This document shows, in pieces, positions 17,592 to 26,645 of a DNA stretch of 64,000 bases; position 1 is the first letter of the stretch; each line of letters begins with the position of its first letter. The notes below the pieces were generated by a model. It was not told the origin of the DNA. It did no database searches and worked only from the letters and a program-made list of their open reading frames with translations. Position numbers and translations under genes: made by a program. The stretch comes from Alkalihalobacillus deserti (GTDB taxonomy: Bacteria > Bacillota > Bacilli > Bacillales > Bacillaceae_D). The DNA is taken from the NCBI RefSeq assembly GCF_020734105.1, contig NZ_JAJAFR010000002.1:1-64000 (forward strand). Reading direction: 5' to 3'.

Positions 17592-18350
17592 ATGTTTAGA
17601 ATAACAATTGGATCAAAAACGTTCGAAATGAAAGAGACCAATGTGACGGTATGGAATGAATATATCCACGAACAAACCGAGCCGGATGTTGCAAAAATAT
17701 ACCCTAAAGGGATCCATACTGCTATCGCTAAAGGATTACAGCCATATAATTTCAATATCAGAACGGCAACATTTCAACAAGCAGAGCATGGTTTGACAAA
17801 TGAGGTCCTTCATCAAACAGATGTACTAATCTGGTGGGGACATCTAGCTCACGAAGAAGTGACTGATGAGATTGTCGAAAGAATCTATCAAAGGGTACTG
17901 AGTGGAATGGGTTTGATCGTGTTACACTCAGGACACTTTTCAAAAATTTTCAAAAAGCTAATGGGCACTAGCTGCGACCTGAAATGGAGAGAAGCCGATG
18001 AAAGGGAAAGGTTATGGGTTGTTGATCCCGCTCATCCTATTGTAGAAGGTATTGGACAGTACATTGAACTTGAAGAAGAAGAAATGTATGGAGAATTTTT
18101 TGATGTTCCTGCTCCTGATCAGCTTATATTTATTAGCTGGTTCAAAGGTGGAGAAGTGTTTCGCAGCGGCTGCGCTTATCATCGCAGGCAAGGAAAGATC
18201 TTTTACTTTCAGCCCGGACATGAGACGTACCCTACTTATTACAATAAAGAGATTTTAAGAGTGATTGCGAATGCTGTGAAATGGGCTACATCTCCACATG
18301 GAGCAACACCAACTTTTGGACATGCGAGGCCTCTTGAAGATATAAACTGA
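17592..18350 (+). CDS. ThuA-like domain protein (trehalose utilisation type)
   Basis: The 252-residue protein carries a ThuA fold, a class I glutamine-amidotransferase-like domain without a clear amidase triad: [37 protein letters not shown] and the closing [27 protein letters not shown] 17592 has GGGGAGGA 4-11 nt upstream; a longer frame from 17535 lacks support. ThuA proteins often sit beside GMC or Gfo/Idh oxidoreductases in sugar 3-keto modification pathways. The divergent GMC neighbour fits that link; the substrate is unknown. Confidence 0.85.
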   Translation: MFRITIGSKTFEMKETNVTVWNEYIHEQTEPDVAKIYPKGIHTAIAKGLQPYNFNIRTATFQQAEHGLTNEVLHQTDVLIWWGHLAHEEVTDEIVERIYQRVLSGMGLIVLHSGHFSKIFKKLMGTSCDLKWREADERERLWVVDPAHPIVEGIGQYIELEEEEMYGEFFDVPAPDQLIFISWFKGGEVFRSGCAYHRRQGKIFYFQPGHETYPTYYNKEILRVIANAVKWATSPHGATPTFGHARPLEDIN

Positions 18351-18390
18351 AATGTCATATAACAAAGGGTTAGCTGATTTCTTTGTCACC

Positions 18391-18468
18391 CTATTTTCCA
18401 ATTTGAGCTGCACGCATTTTTAATGTTGAACCTACCTTTAATTGACTAAGAATATAATTGGCAACGCG
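18391..18468 (-). pseudogene. Relic of GMC oxidoreductase C-terminus, copy 2
   Basis: On the minus strand this encodes RVANYILSQLKVGSTLKMRA then AQIGK and stop. It matches relic 1 (RVADYILSQ) and the intact gene (RTADYIV). Bases around ACCTTNAATTGACTAAGAATATAAT are nearly identical in the two relics, so they descend from one gene or from tandem copies. Only the last 25 codons remain. Confidence 0.75.
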
Positions 18469-18671
18469 ATAAAGATGATTTACCAACTATACTGAACGTT
18501 TGATGATTTGAATGAATAGATAATAATATACGAGAATCGAAATCATTCATATTCTACACCTCACGATAACGCTGCCCTCTTTCAAAAACTATTTAAAAAA
18601 GCAGGAACAAGAATTCAAATTAAAATTAATTCTTGCTATATATAGTAAAGCATAGTTTAATAGACAGTATA
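18469..18671. other. Non-coding stretch upstream of the cobalamin riboswitches
   Basis: AT-rich sequence where the promoter of the cobalamin operon should lie. I see no confident -35/-10 pair and no gene. Confidence 0.4.
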
Positions 18672-18835
18672 TTAAAAGTGCCTGAGGTTGTTAACTTTGG
18701 GATAATAGGGAAATCAGTTAGAGTCTGATGCAGCCCCCGCTACTGTAAGTGTTGATGAAAATGTCAAGCCACTAGAAGCATATTCTAGGAAGGGACATGA
18801 GTAAATGTTAGACACAAGCCAGGAAACCTGCTTTT
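18672..18835 (+). promoter_or_regulatory. Cobalamin riboswitch 1 (tandem, upstream)
   Basis: Contains AGTGCCTG, GGGAA, the B12-box core GCAGCCCCCGCTACTGTAAG (18730-18749) and the 3' block AAGCCAGGAAACCTGC (18816-18831). The usual GGTGNAAATCC segment is replaced by a short ATCAG/CTGAT hairpin, so this copy departs from consensus in the middle. It is followed by its own terminator. Confidence 0.88.
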
Positions 18836-18927
18836 AATACTGTGAATCCAATCTTCGGAGGGAGGGTTTGGGGTGAACATTTCTAGTGATCTAGTAAAAT
18901 AGAGCTCTAGTTTGGACATGCCATAAT

Positions 18928-18958
18928 CCTTAACTTCAGATGAAGTTAAGGTTTTTTT
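18928..18958 (+). terminator. Terminator of cobalamin riboswitch 1
   Basis: Perfect 10-bp stem CCTTAACTTC/GAAGTTAAGG, 4-nt loop, then TTTTTTTA. It lies between the two riboswitches. Confidence 0.9.
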
Positions 18959-18971
18959 ATCTAATATCAGA

Positions 18972-19132
18972 AAACAAAGGTGCATAACTAACTCGTTATG
19001 CTTAAAAGGGAAGTACGGTGCAAATCCGTCACGGTCCCGCCACTGTAATGGGGAATTTCATTGTATGACGTCACTGAATTTTCGGGAAGACACAATGAAA
19101 TGATGAACCTAAGTCAGGAGACCTGCCTTGTT
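18972..19132 (+). promoter_or_regulatory. Cobalamin riboswitch 2 (tandem, downstream)
   Basis: A canonical AdoCbl element: AAAGGTGCAT start, GGGAAGTACGGTGCAAATCC, GTCCCGCCACTGTAA (19034-19048), and AAGTCAGGAGACCTGCC (19111-19127). Its 5' strand AGGTGCAT (18978-18985) is an exact complement of ATGCACCT (19205-19212) in the following terminator. That pairing could act as an antiterminator when cobalamin is absent. Confidence 0.95.
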
Positions 19133-19203
19133 TTAGTCTTCAATACCTACGGGTCATGGGTAGAGAAGTGTAATAAATGATGCTTACTATTGCTAAGCCA
19201 TTT

Positions 19204-19240
19204 AATGCACCTCTATCTATGAATAGAGGTGCATTTTTAT
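19204..19240 (+). terminator. Terminator of cobalamin riboswitch 2
   Basis: Perfect 13-bp stem (19204-19216 with 19223-19235) followed by TTTTTATTTT, just upstream of the first cobalamin gene. Confidence 0.92.
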
Positions 19241-19264
19241 TTTATAAAAACTAGGAGTGATTGT

Positions 19265-19648
19265 ATGACTACTTGGAATTTAACCGGAACACAAAAACAT
19301 GTATTGATTTGTAATGGTTCAAGCTGTATGCGAAAGGAAGGAGAGGAAATCACATTAGCGATTCGAGATGAAATTAAAACACTAGAACTAGATCAGCAAA
19401 TACATACATCAAGGACTAGATGTAACGGACGTTGTAAAGACGCGTGTGTTGTTGTCGTTTATCCAGAAGGGAATTGGTATTCAGCGACTTCAACCGAAGT
19501 AGGAAGGTCAATCATTAAAAGTCACCTAGACCCAACAATTGAGCTAGATCATTCTCTTATTTATAGCTTTAAAAACGAAGAATTGCTTGCTGCGAACACA
19601 GAAAAGCGGTTTAAAGGTGTTTCAAAAGTCGAATTAAAAGAGGTTTGA
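19265..19648 (+). CDS. cbiW: CbiW-like [2Fe-2S] thioredoxin-fold ferredoxin
   Basis: A 127-residue protein with a shethna-type [2Fe-2S] thioredoxin-like fold. The cysteine pattern is ICNGSSC (C-x4-C) and CNGRCKDAC (C-x3-C-x3-C), followed by VVVYPEGNWY. It is the first gene of the cobalamin operon, as cbiW is in B. megaterium. It probably supplies electrons to a redox step such as CbiH60 or CbiJ, but its exact role is not established. ATG 19265 has an AGGAG site. A decayed relative lies at 54791-55057 in the Zur island. Confidence 0.85.
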   Translation: MTTWNLTGTQKHVLICNGSSCMRKEGEEITLAIRDEIKTLELDQQIHTSRTRCNGRCKDACVVVVYPEGNWYSATSTEVGRSIIKSHLDPTIELDHSLIYSFKNEELLAANTEKRFKGVSKVELKEV

Positions 19649-19652
19649 GAAC

Positions 19653-20348
19653 ATGGAGTTACTTACTTTTGGTTTACTGGCAATTTTAATTGGAATTAGA
19701 CATGGAATGGATGCTGATCATGTTGCTGCTCTTGCAGATATGATTGGAACTGAGACACAAAAAACAAAACAATATTCATTAGGTATTATGTATGCTGTTG
19801 GTCATGGCTTAATTGTATTAATCATTGGACTTTTAGCTCTATATGTAGGAGTCAGATTGCCAGAGGGGGCTTACGGTTTTCTTGAGATGCTCGTTAGCTT
19901 CACACTTATTTTATTAGGCGCAATCATTTTATACTCACTCTTTAATAATAAAGGAGAGTACGAGTATAAAAGTCGGATAGCCATTGTTTACGGTTTTTTA
20001 GAAAAAGTATTTAGAGGTAAAGATGGGAATGAAATTTCTGCTACACCTCTTACCCTTGGTATTATCGGTGCACTTATTATCGGTTTAATTCATGGAATAG
20101 GTGTGGAAAGTCCGACACAAATTGCGATTATTTCAAATGCAGTCGGGCTTGATAATGTAACAGCTGCCGCCCTTCACCTGATTCTTTTTGTTTTTGGTTT
20201 ATTAATTTCCACTATTTCGTTAACTTTTATCCTGTCATGGGGTTTTTTTAAAGCGCGAGTGAAAAAGGTCGTCTATGTTCTACTAGGTTCAATTACAGGG
20301 GTTTATAGTGTTAGTTTGGGCGTTTTTATGATTTTGGAATTTATTTAG
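19653..20348 (+). CDS. NiCoT-type nickel/cobalt permease
   Basis: A 231-residue membrane protein with about six helices. GIRHGMDADHVAAL near residue 10 is the NiCoT signature (H-x4-DH), and GLIHGIGVESPTQ is a second His-containing family motif. Its place in the cobalamin operon, 4 bases after cbiW, indicates cobalt uptake for CbiX. It is shorter than classical NiCoT proteins (over 300 residues), resembling the compact types found in B12 loci. Confidence 0.85.
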   Translation: MELLTFGLLAILIGIRHGMDADHVAALADMIGTETQKTKQYSLGIMYAVGHGLIVLIIGLLALYVGVRLPEGAYGFLEMLVSFTLILLGAIILYSLFNNKGEYEYKSRIAIVYGFLEKVFRGKDGNEISATPLTLGIIGALIIGLIHGIGVESPTQIAIISNAVGLDNVTAAALHLILFVFGLLISTISLTFILSWGFFKARVKKVVYVLLGSITGVYSVSLGVFMILEFI

Positions 20349-20360
20349 GAGGGATGTAAG

Positions 20361-22007
20361 GTGCTAGGAAAATTACTCGTTATCGGCTTTGGACCTGGAA
20401 GTTTTGACCACATGACAAACAGGGCACAAACAGCGATACAAGAAAGTGAATGCATCATTGGATATAAAACATATGTTGATTTAATTCAAGATTTATTAAC
20501 GGATCAAGAAATTATTAGTACAGGGATGTCTGAAGAAGTCAGTCGCGCCCAGGCAGCTGTTCGCCTTGCTGAAGAAGGAAAAACCGTTGCCGTAATCTCT
20601 AGTGGTGATGCTGGAGTGTATGGTATGGCTGGACTTGTTTACGAGGTGTTGATTGAACAAGGGTGGACAGAAGCAACTGGGGTGAGTGTAGAGGTTATAC
20701 CAGGTGTATCTGCTAGTAACTCGTGCGCTTCCATACTCGGAGCACCCATTATGCATGATTCCTGCACGATTAGTTTAAGTGATCACCTTACACCATGGGA
20801 ATTGATTGAAAAGCGAATTGATGCAGCGGCACAAGCTGACTTTGTCATTAGCTTATATAATCCCAAAAGCGGCCGAAGAACGAGACAAATTCAAGAAGCA
20901 CAAAGAATTTTGCTCGAATATCGTTCACCGCAAACACCTGTGGGTCTTGTGAAAAGTGCTTACCGTGATCGCCAGCACATTGTCATTACCGACCTTGAGA
21001 ACATGTTGAATTATGACATTGGGATGCTGACAACAGTTGTAATTGGAAACTCTTCTACTTTTCTTTACGATAACAAAATGATTACACCAAGAGGATATCA
21101 ACGAAAGTACACGTTAAATACTGAGAAACAGCGACTAAGACCTCATGAACGATTAAGGCATGAGAATGAACCTTGGGCGTTGCATCAAGGAATAAATAAT
21201 ATTGAAACTGCACAAATAGAGACCGCTGCGACTGCAACAAAAGTGGCTACACCTAAAGCTACCTCACTAGAACTAGCATTAGAGGCTTTAAATAGAGTAC
21301 AAGGAAGCACTACACCGATTTATATACAAGAAGCGAAAACCGTTCATAATCCAGTCATTTCTGTGTTTGAATTAGCGGTCAGCCCTGGAATTGTTAATAA
21401 GCAATTCACGCCAAAGCAAATGATCACTCTAGCTGATGTAGTTGGTGACGATGGAAAGATGGAGTATACCCCTCATCATCAAATACACTTACGAATTCCA
21501 ACAGCTAATCCGGAGATCGTTACAGAGAAATTGAAAGTGGCAGGTTTTATCCTCGAGCCACTTGGAGATGTTTTTCAATTAAAAGCGTGTGACTTTTGTG
21601 ATGGTGAGAAAAAAGATTCGATTCCACATGCAGAAGAGTTGCATCAAAAACTAAGTGGACTTGAACTTCCAAAAGAGTTGAAGGTTGGATTTAATGGCTG
21701 TGGCATGGCCTGTTATGGTGCCGTTAATGATGACATTGGCATCATTTTCCGGAAAGGAAAATTCGATTTATTTTTAGGGGCAAAAACAGTTGGCCGAACA
21801 GCCCATGCGGGTCAGCCTGTAGCGGAGGGGGTTGAGCCAGATAAAATTGTTGAAGTCGTTGAAACAATCATCAATGAGTATAAAGAAAAAGGGCATCCGA
21901 ACGAACGATTCTTTAAGTATTTTAAACGTGTAGGAGTAATACAAGGATATACATACCAAGATATGACACCGAAGATTGAGATCGAACCAGCTCCATGTGG
22001 AGACTAA
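20361..22007 (+). CDS. cbiH60: CbiH60: cobalt-factor III C17-methyltransferase with Fe-S domain
   Basis: The 548-residue protein fuses a CbiH methyltransferase (1-245, opening GFGPGSFDHMTNRA) to a linker and a C-terminal nitrite/sulfite-reductase-like half domain. That domain has CDFCDGEKK and NGCGMACYGAV, the ligands of a [4Fe-4S] centre. It methylates C17 of cobalt-factor III and drives ring contraction without oxygen. The fused form is the CbiH60 known from B. megaterium. GTG start with AGGAGGGATG upstream. Confidence 0.95.
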   Translation: MLGKLLVIGFGPGSFDHMTNRAQTAIQESECIIGYKTYVDLIQDLLTDQEIISTGMSEEVSRAQAAVRLAEEGKTVAVISSGDAGVYGMAGLVYEVLIEQGWTEATGVSVEVIPGVSASNSCASILGAPIMHDSCTISLSDHLTPWELIEKRIDAAAQADFVISLYNPKSGRRTRQIQEAQRILLEYRSPQTPVGLVKSAYRDRQHIVITDLENMLNYDIGMLTTVVIGNSSTFLYDNKMITPRGYQRKYTLNTEKQRLRPHERLRHENEPWALHQGINNIETAQIETAATATKVATPKATSLELALEALNRVQGSTTPIYIQEAKTVHNPVISVFELAVSPGIVNKQFTPKQMITLADVVGDDGKMEYTPHHQIHLRIPTANPEIVTEKLKVAGFILEPLGDVFQLKACDFCDGEKKDSIPHAEELHQKLSGLELPKELKVGFNGCGMACYGAVNDDIGIIFRKGKFDLFLGAKTVGRTAHAGQPVAEGVEPDKIVEVVETIINEYKEKGHPNERFFKYFKRVGVIQGYTYQDMTPKIEIEPAPCGD

Positions 22008-22029
22008 ATAAGTGATAGGGGAGAAACAT

Positions 22030-22887
22030 ATGAAAGCCATTTTACTCGTTGGCCATGGAAGTAGAGATCCTGAAGGAAATGAACAAGTTAGACAAATGAT
22101 TCAAGAATTATCGACTCATTTAGATCGCACTCTTTTAATTGAAACTTGTTTTTTAGAATTTGAAAAACCAACGATTGAACAAGGGATTCAAGCCTGTGTT
22201 GAAAAGGGAGCTGCAAGTATTTACGTCATTCCACTTATGCTGCTAGCAGCAGGTCACTCAAAAATCCATATCCCTGCAGCGATGGATGAAGCAATGAAAA
22301 AATATCCTCAAGTTCAATTCACTTATGGTAGACCTTTTGGCATTCATGAGGAAGCGATTGAAATTTGTAAGAGTCGTTTAGAAGAAGTTGGTGAAAATGT
22401 ATCGGAACCAGAAGAGGATTCAGCTGTTCTTTTATTAGGTCGTGGCGGCAGTGACCCTGACGCTAATAGTGATCTTTATAAGATCAATCGACTACTCTGG
22501 GAAAAAGTGAATTACAAACTAGTTGAACCTGCTTTTATGGGAGTGACAGATCCACTCATTAAAGAAGGAGTAGAACGCTGCATTAAACTTGGCGCTAAGA
22601 AAATTGTTATTTTGCCTTACTTTTTATTCACTGGTATTTTAATGAAACGCTTAGAAGCGATGATTGGTGATTTTGAACTAGAAAATCCAGGTGTTGAGTT
22701 TAAACTGGCAGGCTACTTCGGTTTTCATACACGCTTACAAACGATTATTAAAGACCGCATTGAGGAAGCGTTACAAGGTGATGTGAAAATGAATTGTGAT
22801 ACATGTCAATACCGCATTGCTGCAATGGAACATATTGACCATCACCACCATCATGATCACCACCACCATGAGGTTCAGAAACTATGA
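22030..22887 (+). CDS. cbiX: CbiX: sirohydrochlorin cobaltochelatase
   Basis: The 285-residue long-form CbiX has two chelatase domains, starting LLVGHGSRDPEGN and LLLGRGGSDPDANSD. It inserts cobalt into sirohydrochlorin, committing the pathway to the early-cobalt route. The C-terminus has MNCDTCQYR, the Fe-S ligand motif of Bacillus CbiX, and a natural His-rich tail (HIDHHHHHDHHHHE) likely used for cobalt storage. ATG 22030 has AGGGGAGA upstream. Overlaps cbiJ by ATGA. Confidence 0.96.
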   Translation: MKAILLVGHGSRDPEGNEQVRQMIQELSTHLDRTLLIETCFLEFEKPTIEQGIQACVEKGAASIYVIPLMLLAAGHSKIHIPAAMDEAMKKYPQVQFTYGRPFGIHEEAIEICKSRLEEVGENVSEPEEDSAVLLLGRGGSDPDANSDLYKINRLLWEKVNYKLVEPAFMGVTDPLIKEGVERCIKLGAKKIVILPYFLFTGILMKRLEAMIGDFELENPGVEFKLAGYFGFHTRLQTIIKDRIEEALQGDVKMNCDTCQYRIAAMEHIDHHHHHDHHHHEVQKL

Positions 22888-23675
22888 TTCTTTTTTTAGC
22901 TGGAACAAGTGATGCTAGGGAATTAGCTATTATGCTGTCGAAAGCAGGATACAAGCTTTTAACAACTGTTGTTACAGATAATGCGGCACTTGAATTGCGT
23001 AAAGCAGGGCTTGATGTCTATATCGGACGTATGACGACTGAAGATTTTGTTCGAGCGATTAAAGAGCAGGGCTTTCAGGCTGTTGTAGATGCGAGTCATC
23101 CATTTGCAGAAGAAGCAAGCATGAATGTAACAGCAGCAGCAAAAGAAGCTGGTGTTCCTTATATACGCTATGAGCGTGAATCACAGTCACATGAAAATAA
23201 AGGTGTAACGATGGTTGAGTCTTATCTGGAGGCGGCAGAAAAAGCTTTTGAAAAAAAAGGAGTTATCATGCTAACAACTGGAAGCAAAACTCTCCAAACT
23301 TTTACTGAAAAACTTCTAGATCAACCTGATATTCGAGTGATTGCTCGCATGCTTCCCCGAAAAGATAATATGGAAAAATGTGAACGCTTAGGCTTCCCGC
23401 AAAAAGACATCGTAGCGATACAAGGACCTTTTACAAAAGAGTTTAACCATGCTCTTTATCGTCAGTATGGTGTGACAACCATGATTACAAAGGAAAGTGG
23501 AAAGGTTGGATCGGTCGATGAAAAGGTTGAAGCAGCTAGTGAGCTTGGTATAGAGACGATCATGATTAAGAGACCGAAAATCGAGTATGAGAATCGGTAT
23601 TCTACTTTCTCAGATGTATTAGCACACATCAATGAATTATTAACGAAAGAAACAATAACGAATGGAGGACAATAA
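22884..23675 (+). CDS. cbiJ: CbiJ: cobalt-precorrin-6A reductase
   Basis: The 263-residue NAD(P)H-dependent reductase opens with ILFLAGTSDARELA, and has VVDASHPFAEEAS and TTGSKTLQTF, all typical of CbiJ/CobK. It reduces the macrocycle of cobalt-precorrin-6A. Start ATG overlaps cbiX by 4 bases; 2 bases separate it from cbiC. Confidence 0.94.
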   Translation: MILFLAGTSDARELAIMLSKAGYKLLTTVVTDNAALELRKAGLDVYIGRMTTEDFVRAIKEQGFQAVVDASHPFAEEASMNVTAAAKEAGVPYIRYERESQSHENKGVTMVESYLEAAEKAFEKKGVIMLTTGSKTLQTFTEKLLDQPDIRVIARMLPRKDNMEKCERLGFPQKDIVAIQGPFTKEFNHALYRQYGVTTMITKESGKVGSVDEKVEAASELGIETIMIKRPKIEYENRYSTFSDVLAHINELLTKETITNGGQ

Positions 23676-23677
23676 AA

Positions 23678-24325
23678 ATGGATTTTTTAACAGATTTTAA
23701 ACCTTTAACAGTACAGCCTCAAGAGATTGAAGGAATGAGCTTTCAGATGATTGATGAAGAATTTGGTGATCATTCGTTTACGGATGAACAGTATAAAATT
23801 GTGCAACGAGTCGTTCATGCATCGGCTGATTTTGAACTTGGTCATAGCATGCTTATTCATGATAAAGCGATCCAAGCAGGGATCGAAGCGATTCGGAATG
23901 GTGAACAAGTGTATGTTGACGTACAAATGATTTTAAGTGGGGTCAGCAAAGGAAGAATTGAAAAGCATGGGGGCAATGTACATGTTTATATTTCAGACCC
24001 TGATGTGACGGAAGAAGCGAAACGGTTAAACACAACACGAGCGATTATCTCAGTACGAAAAGCCATTCAACAATTTGAAGGTGGCATATTTGCGATTGGA
24101 AATGCACCAACAGCATTACTTGAGTTAATTCGTTTAATCAAGGCTGGCTATGCAAAGCCAAGCCTAGTGATTGGCCTTCCGGTAGGGTTTGTATCTGCTC
24201 CTGAATCAAAGGAAGAACTAGCAAAGCTAGATATACCGTTTATAACAAATGTTGGAAGAAAAGGCGGTAGTACGGTTACGGTTGCGGCATTAAATGCAAT
24301 ATCACTTTTAGCTGAAAAGGCGTAA
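23678..24325 (+). CDS. cbiC: CbiC: cobalt-precorrin-8 methylmutase
   Basis: The 215-residue enzyme moves the C11 methyl group to C12 to give cobyrinate. The catalytic histidine lies in GHSMLIHDKAI near residue 55, with VYVDVQMILSGVSK following, and GLPVGFVSAPESKE near 170. It is of usual length and closely spaced with its neighbours. Confidence 0.95.
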   Translation: MDFLTDFKPLTVQPQEIEGMSFQMIDEEFGDHSFTDEQYKIVQRVVHASADFELGHSMLIHDKAIQAGIEAIRNGEQVYVDVQMILSGVSKGRIEKHGGNVHVYISDPDVTEEAKRLNTTRAIISVRKAIQQFEGGIFAIGNAPTALLELIRLIKAGYAKPSLVIGLPVGFVSAPESKEELAKLDIPFITNVGRKGGSTVTVAALNAISLLAEKA

Positions 24326-24328
24326 AAG

Positions 24329-25450
24329 ATGGAAGCGAAAGCAAAAAAGAAGGATAAAAAAGAGATGCGCTCGGGCTATACAACGGGCGCATGTGCTACG
24401 GCTACCACAAAAGCAGCTCTAGTTGCTCTTATTACAGGAGAAAAGCAGCTAGATGCAACGATTTACTTACCTGTTGGAAAGTTTGCTACTTTTGAAATGG
24501 AAAGCTGTGAGATTGGCTCTGATTTTGCTGAAGCCGGAACGATTAAAGATGCAGGTGATGACCCGGATGCTACGCATGGTGCACTAATTAAAGCGAAAGT
24601 AAGCTGGTCAACAGAATCTGGAATAAAATTAGATGGTGGGGTTGGTGTTGGCCGTGTAACAAAGGAAGGTCTTCCTGTACCTGTTGGAGAAGCAGCCATT
24701 AATCCAGTCCCCCATAAAATGATTTGTGAGACAGCTGAAGAAGTTCTTCTCTCACATGGGACCGAAAGAGGAATCACCATTATTATCTCTGTTCCAGAGG
24801 GAGAAAAGATGGCTGAAAAAACGTTAAACAAACGCCTCGGAATCATTGGAGGTATTTCAATCCTAGGAACAAGAGGGACTGTGATTCCTTTTTCTAGTTC
24901 TGCTTATATGGCAAGCATTGTTCAAGCAATTAGTGTTGCACGTGCGAGTGGCTGTCGACATGTTGTCATTTCCACAGGTGGGCGCAGTGAAAAGTATGGC
25001 ATACAGCAATATCCGGAGCTCCCTGAAGAAGCGTTTATTGAAATGGGGGATTTTGTCGGTTTCACCTTAAAACAGTGTAAAAAACAAGGTGTAGAAACCG
25101 TCTCCCTTGTTGGGATGATGGGGAAATTTTCAAAAGTAGCTCAGGGGGTAATGATGGTTCATTCCAAAAGCGCACCGGTTGATTTCAACTTTTTAGCAAA
25201 TGTCGCACGTGATGCCGGCGTAACCGACCAGAATGTAATTGATGAAGTGAGTAGCGCCAATACAGCTTCGCAAGTGGGAGATTTAATGCTTGCGCATGGT
25301 TACGATAAATTTTTCACAATTCTTTGTAACTATTGTTGTACATCTGGATTAAAAGAAGTTGGCGGCGGAATTTCAATTGAAACAAGTTTGTACTCGATGA
25401 AGGGTGCGTTTCTTGGAAAGGCAGGGAAAGATGATAGAGCAGAAAATTAA
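24329..25450 (+). CDS. cbiD: CbiD: cobalt-precorrin-5B C1-methyltransferase
   Basis: The 373-residue SAM-dependent enzyme is specific to the anaerobic route. It opens with a lysine-rich tail then [18 protein letters not shown], the CbiD hallmark, and includes GDDPDATHG and [10 protein letters not shown]. It methylates C1 before loss of the C2 unit. Overlaps cbiET by 20 bases. Confidence 0.96.
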   Translation: MEAKAKKKDKKEMRSGYTTGACATATTKAALVALITGEKQLDATIYLPVGKFATFEMESCEIGSDFAEAGTIKDAGDDPDATHGALIKAKVSWSTESGIKLDGGVGVGRVTKEGLPVPVGEAAINPVPHKMICETAEEVLLSHGTERGITIIISVPEGEKMAEKTLNKRLGIIGGISILGTRGTVIPFSSSAYMASIVQAISVARASGCRHVVISTGGRSEKYGIQQYPELPEEAFIEMGDFVGFTLKQCKKQGVETVSLVGMMGKFSKVAQGVMMVHSKSAPVDFNFLANVARDAGVTDQNVIDEVSSANTASQVGDLMLAHGYDKFFTILCNYCCTSGLKEVGGGISIETSLYSMKGAFLGKAGKDDRAEN

Positions 25451-26645
25451 GATCATTGGAATAGGTGATGATGGAAAACAGAGCCTTTTACCTATCTATG
25501 AAAATTGGATTTATGAGAGTGAGATCCTAGTAGGGGGAGAAAGGCAGCTAGCTTTTTTTGCTGATTATTCTGGAGAAAAAAGAGTCATTAAGGGTGGACT
25601 AAACGAACTTGTGAATGAATTAAGTCAGGAATCAAAGAAAGCAGTAGTCCTGGCCTCTGGAGATCCTTTGTTTTACGGAATTGGCAGCTATTTAGCCAAA
25701 AAGTTAGATGTTGAAATTTACCCTTACTTGAGCTCGATCCAACTCGCTTTTGCCCGTATGAATGAACGCTGGCAGGACGCTTATGTGACTAGTATTCATG
25801 GCAGAAGTATGAAGGGGCTGGCTCAACGAATAAACGGGCGAGAAAAAGTAGCCCTGTTAACAGATGCTGAAAATAATCCTATTCAAATCGCCCGCTACTT
25901 ACACTCGTTTGGGATGGATGAGTACCGAATTTTTGTTGCTGAAAATCTAGGTGGCAAAAATGAACGTTGTGGCTACTATGAGCTTGAAGAGATGGAAACG
26001 ATGGACTTTTCTCCACTTAATGTTGTCATTCTTCAAAAGGTAAAAGAAGTGAAAACTTGGGGAATGGGGATTGACGATCAAGAATTTCATCAAAGAAAGC
26101 CAGAAAAAGGGCTGCTGACGAAAAAAGAAATTCGGACGCTTAGTTTAATGGCTTTAAACCTAAGAGAGAACAGTACGGTTTGGGATATTGGAACATGTAC
26201 GGGTTCAGTTGCGATTGAGGCCTGTCTCATTGCCAAAGAAGGAAGCGTGTTTGCGATCGAGAAGAACGAACATGACCTCGAAAATTGTCTTTTAAATCAA
26301 GTGAAATTTCGGACGGATTTTACCGCTATTCAAGGGAAGGCACCGGAAAAGTTAGATACATTCCCAGATCCGGATGCGATCTTTATTGGTGGAACAGCAG
26401 GGGGGATGGAAGATATTTTATCGACCTGTTGCTCAAGGTTAAAAAAGGGTGGAAGAATTGTTTTAAATGCTGTTACGATCGAAAACTTAATGCAAGCAGT
26501 AGAAAGCTTTAAACAAAAAGGGTTTGAACCGGCGATTACACTTGCGCAAATATCAAGAAGCAAACCAATTTTAAATCTAACACGATTTGATGCGTTAAAT
26601 CCAATTTATATCATTACCGCACAACATAAGGAAGGGGATTCATAA
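25431..26645 (+). CDS. cbiET: CbiET: cobalt-precorrin-7 C5/C15-methyltransferase-decarboxylase fusion
   Basis: A 404-residue fusion. The CbiE domain (about 1-200) starts [12 protein letters not shown] and has [14 protein letters not shown]; the CbiT domain (about 210-404) has the SAM loop [15 protein letters not shown] and [13 protein letters not shown]. Together they methylate C5 and C15 and decarboxylate the C12 acetate. ATG 25431 lies inside the end of cbiD, with AGGCAGGGA upstream. Confidence 0.95.
   Translation: MIEQKIKIIGIGDDGKQSLLPIYENWIYESEILVGGERQLAFFADYSGEKRVIKGGLNELVNELSQESKKAVVLASGDPLFYGIGSYLAKKLDVEIYPYLSSIQLAFARMNERWQDAYVTSIHGRSMKGLAQRINGREKVALLTDAENNPIQIARYLHSFGMDEYRIFVAENLGGKNERCGYYELEEMETMDFSPLNVVILQKVKEVKTWGMGIDDQEFHQRKPEKGLLTKKEIRTLSLMALNLRENSTVWDIGTCTGSVAIEACLIAKEGSVFAIEKNEHDLENCLLNQVKFRTDFTAIQGKAPEKLDTFPDPDAIFIGGTAGGMEDILSTCCSRLKKGGRIVLNAVTIENLMQAVESFKQKGFEPAITLAQISRSKPILNLTRFDALNPIYIITAQHKEGDS

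Noticed and set aside
22820..22881. His-tag-like run suggesting vector contamination
   Set aside because: The His-rich tail is a natural feature of Bacillus-type CbiX and is embedded in an intact operon.
24463..24846. 127-codon minus-strand frame inside cbiD
   Set aside because: No ribosome site, antisense to a clear CbiD coding sequence with conserved motifs; a shadow frame.
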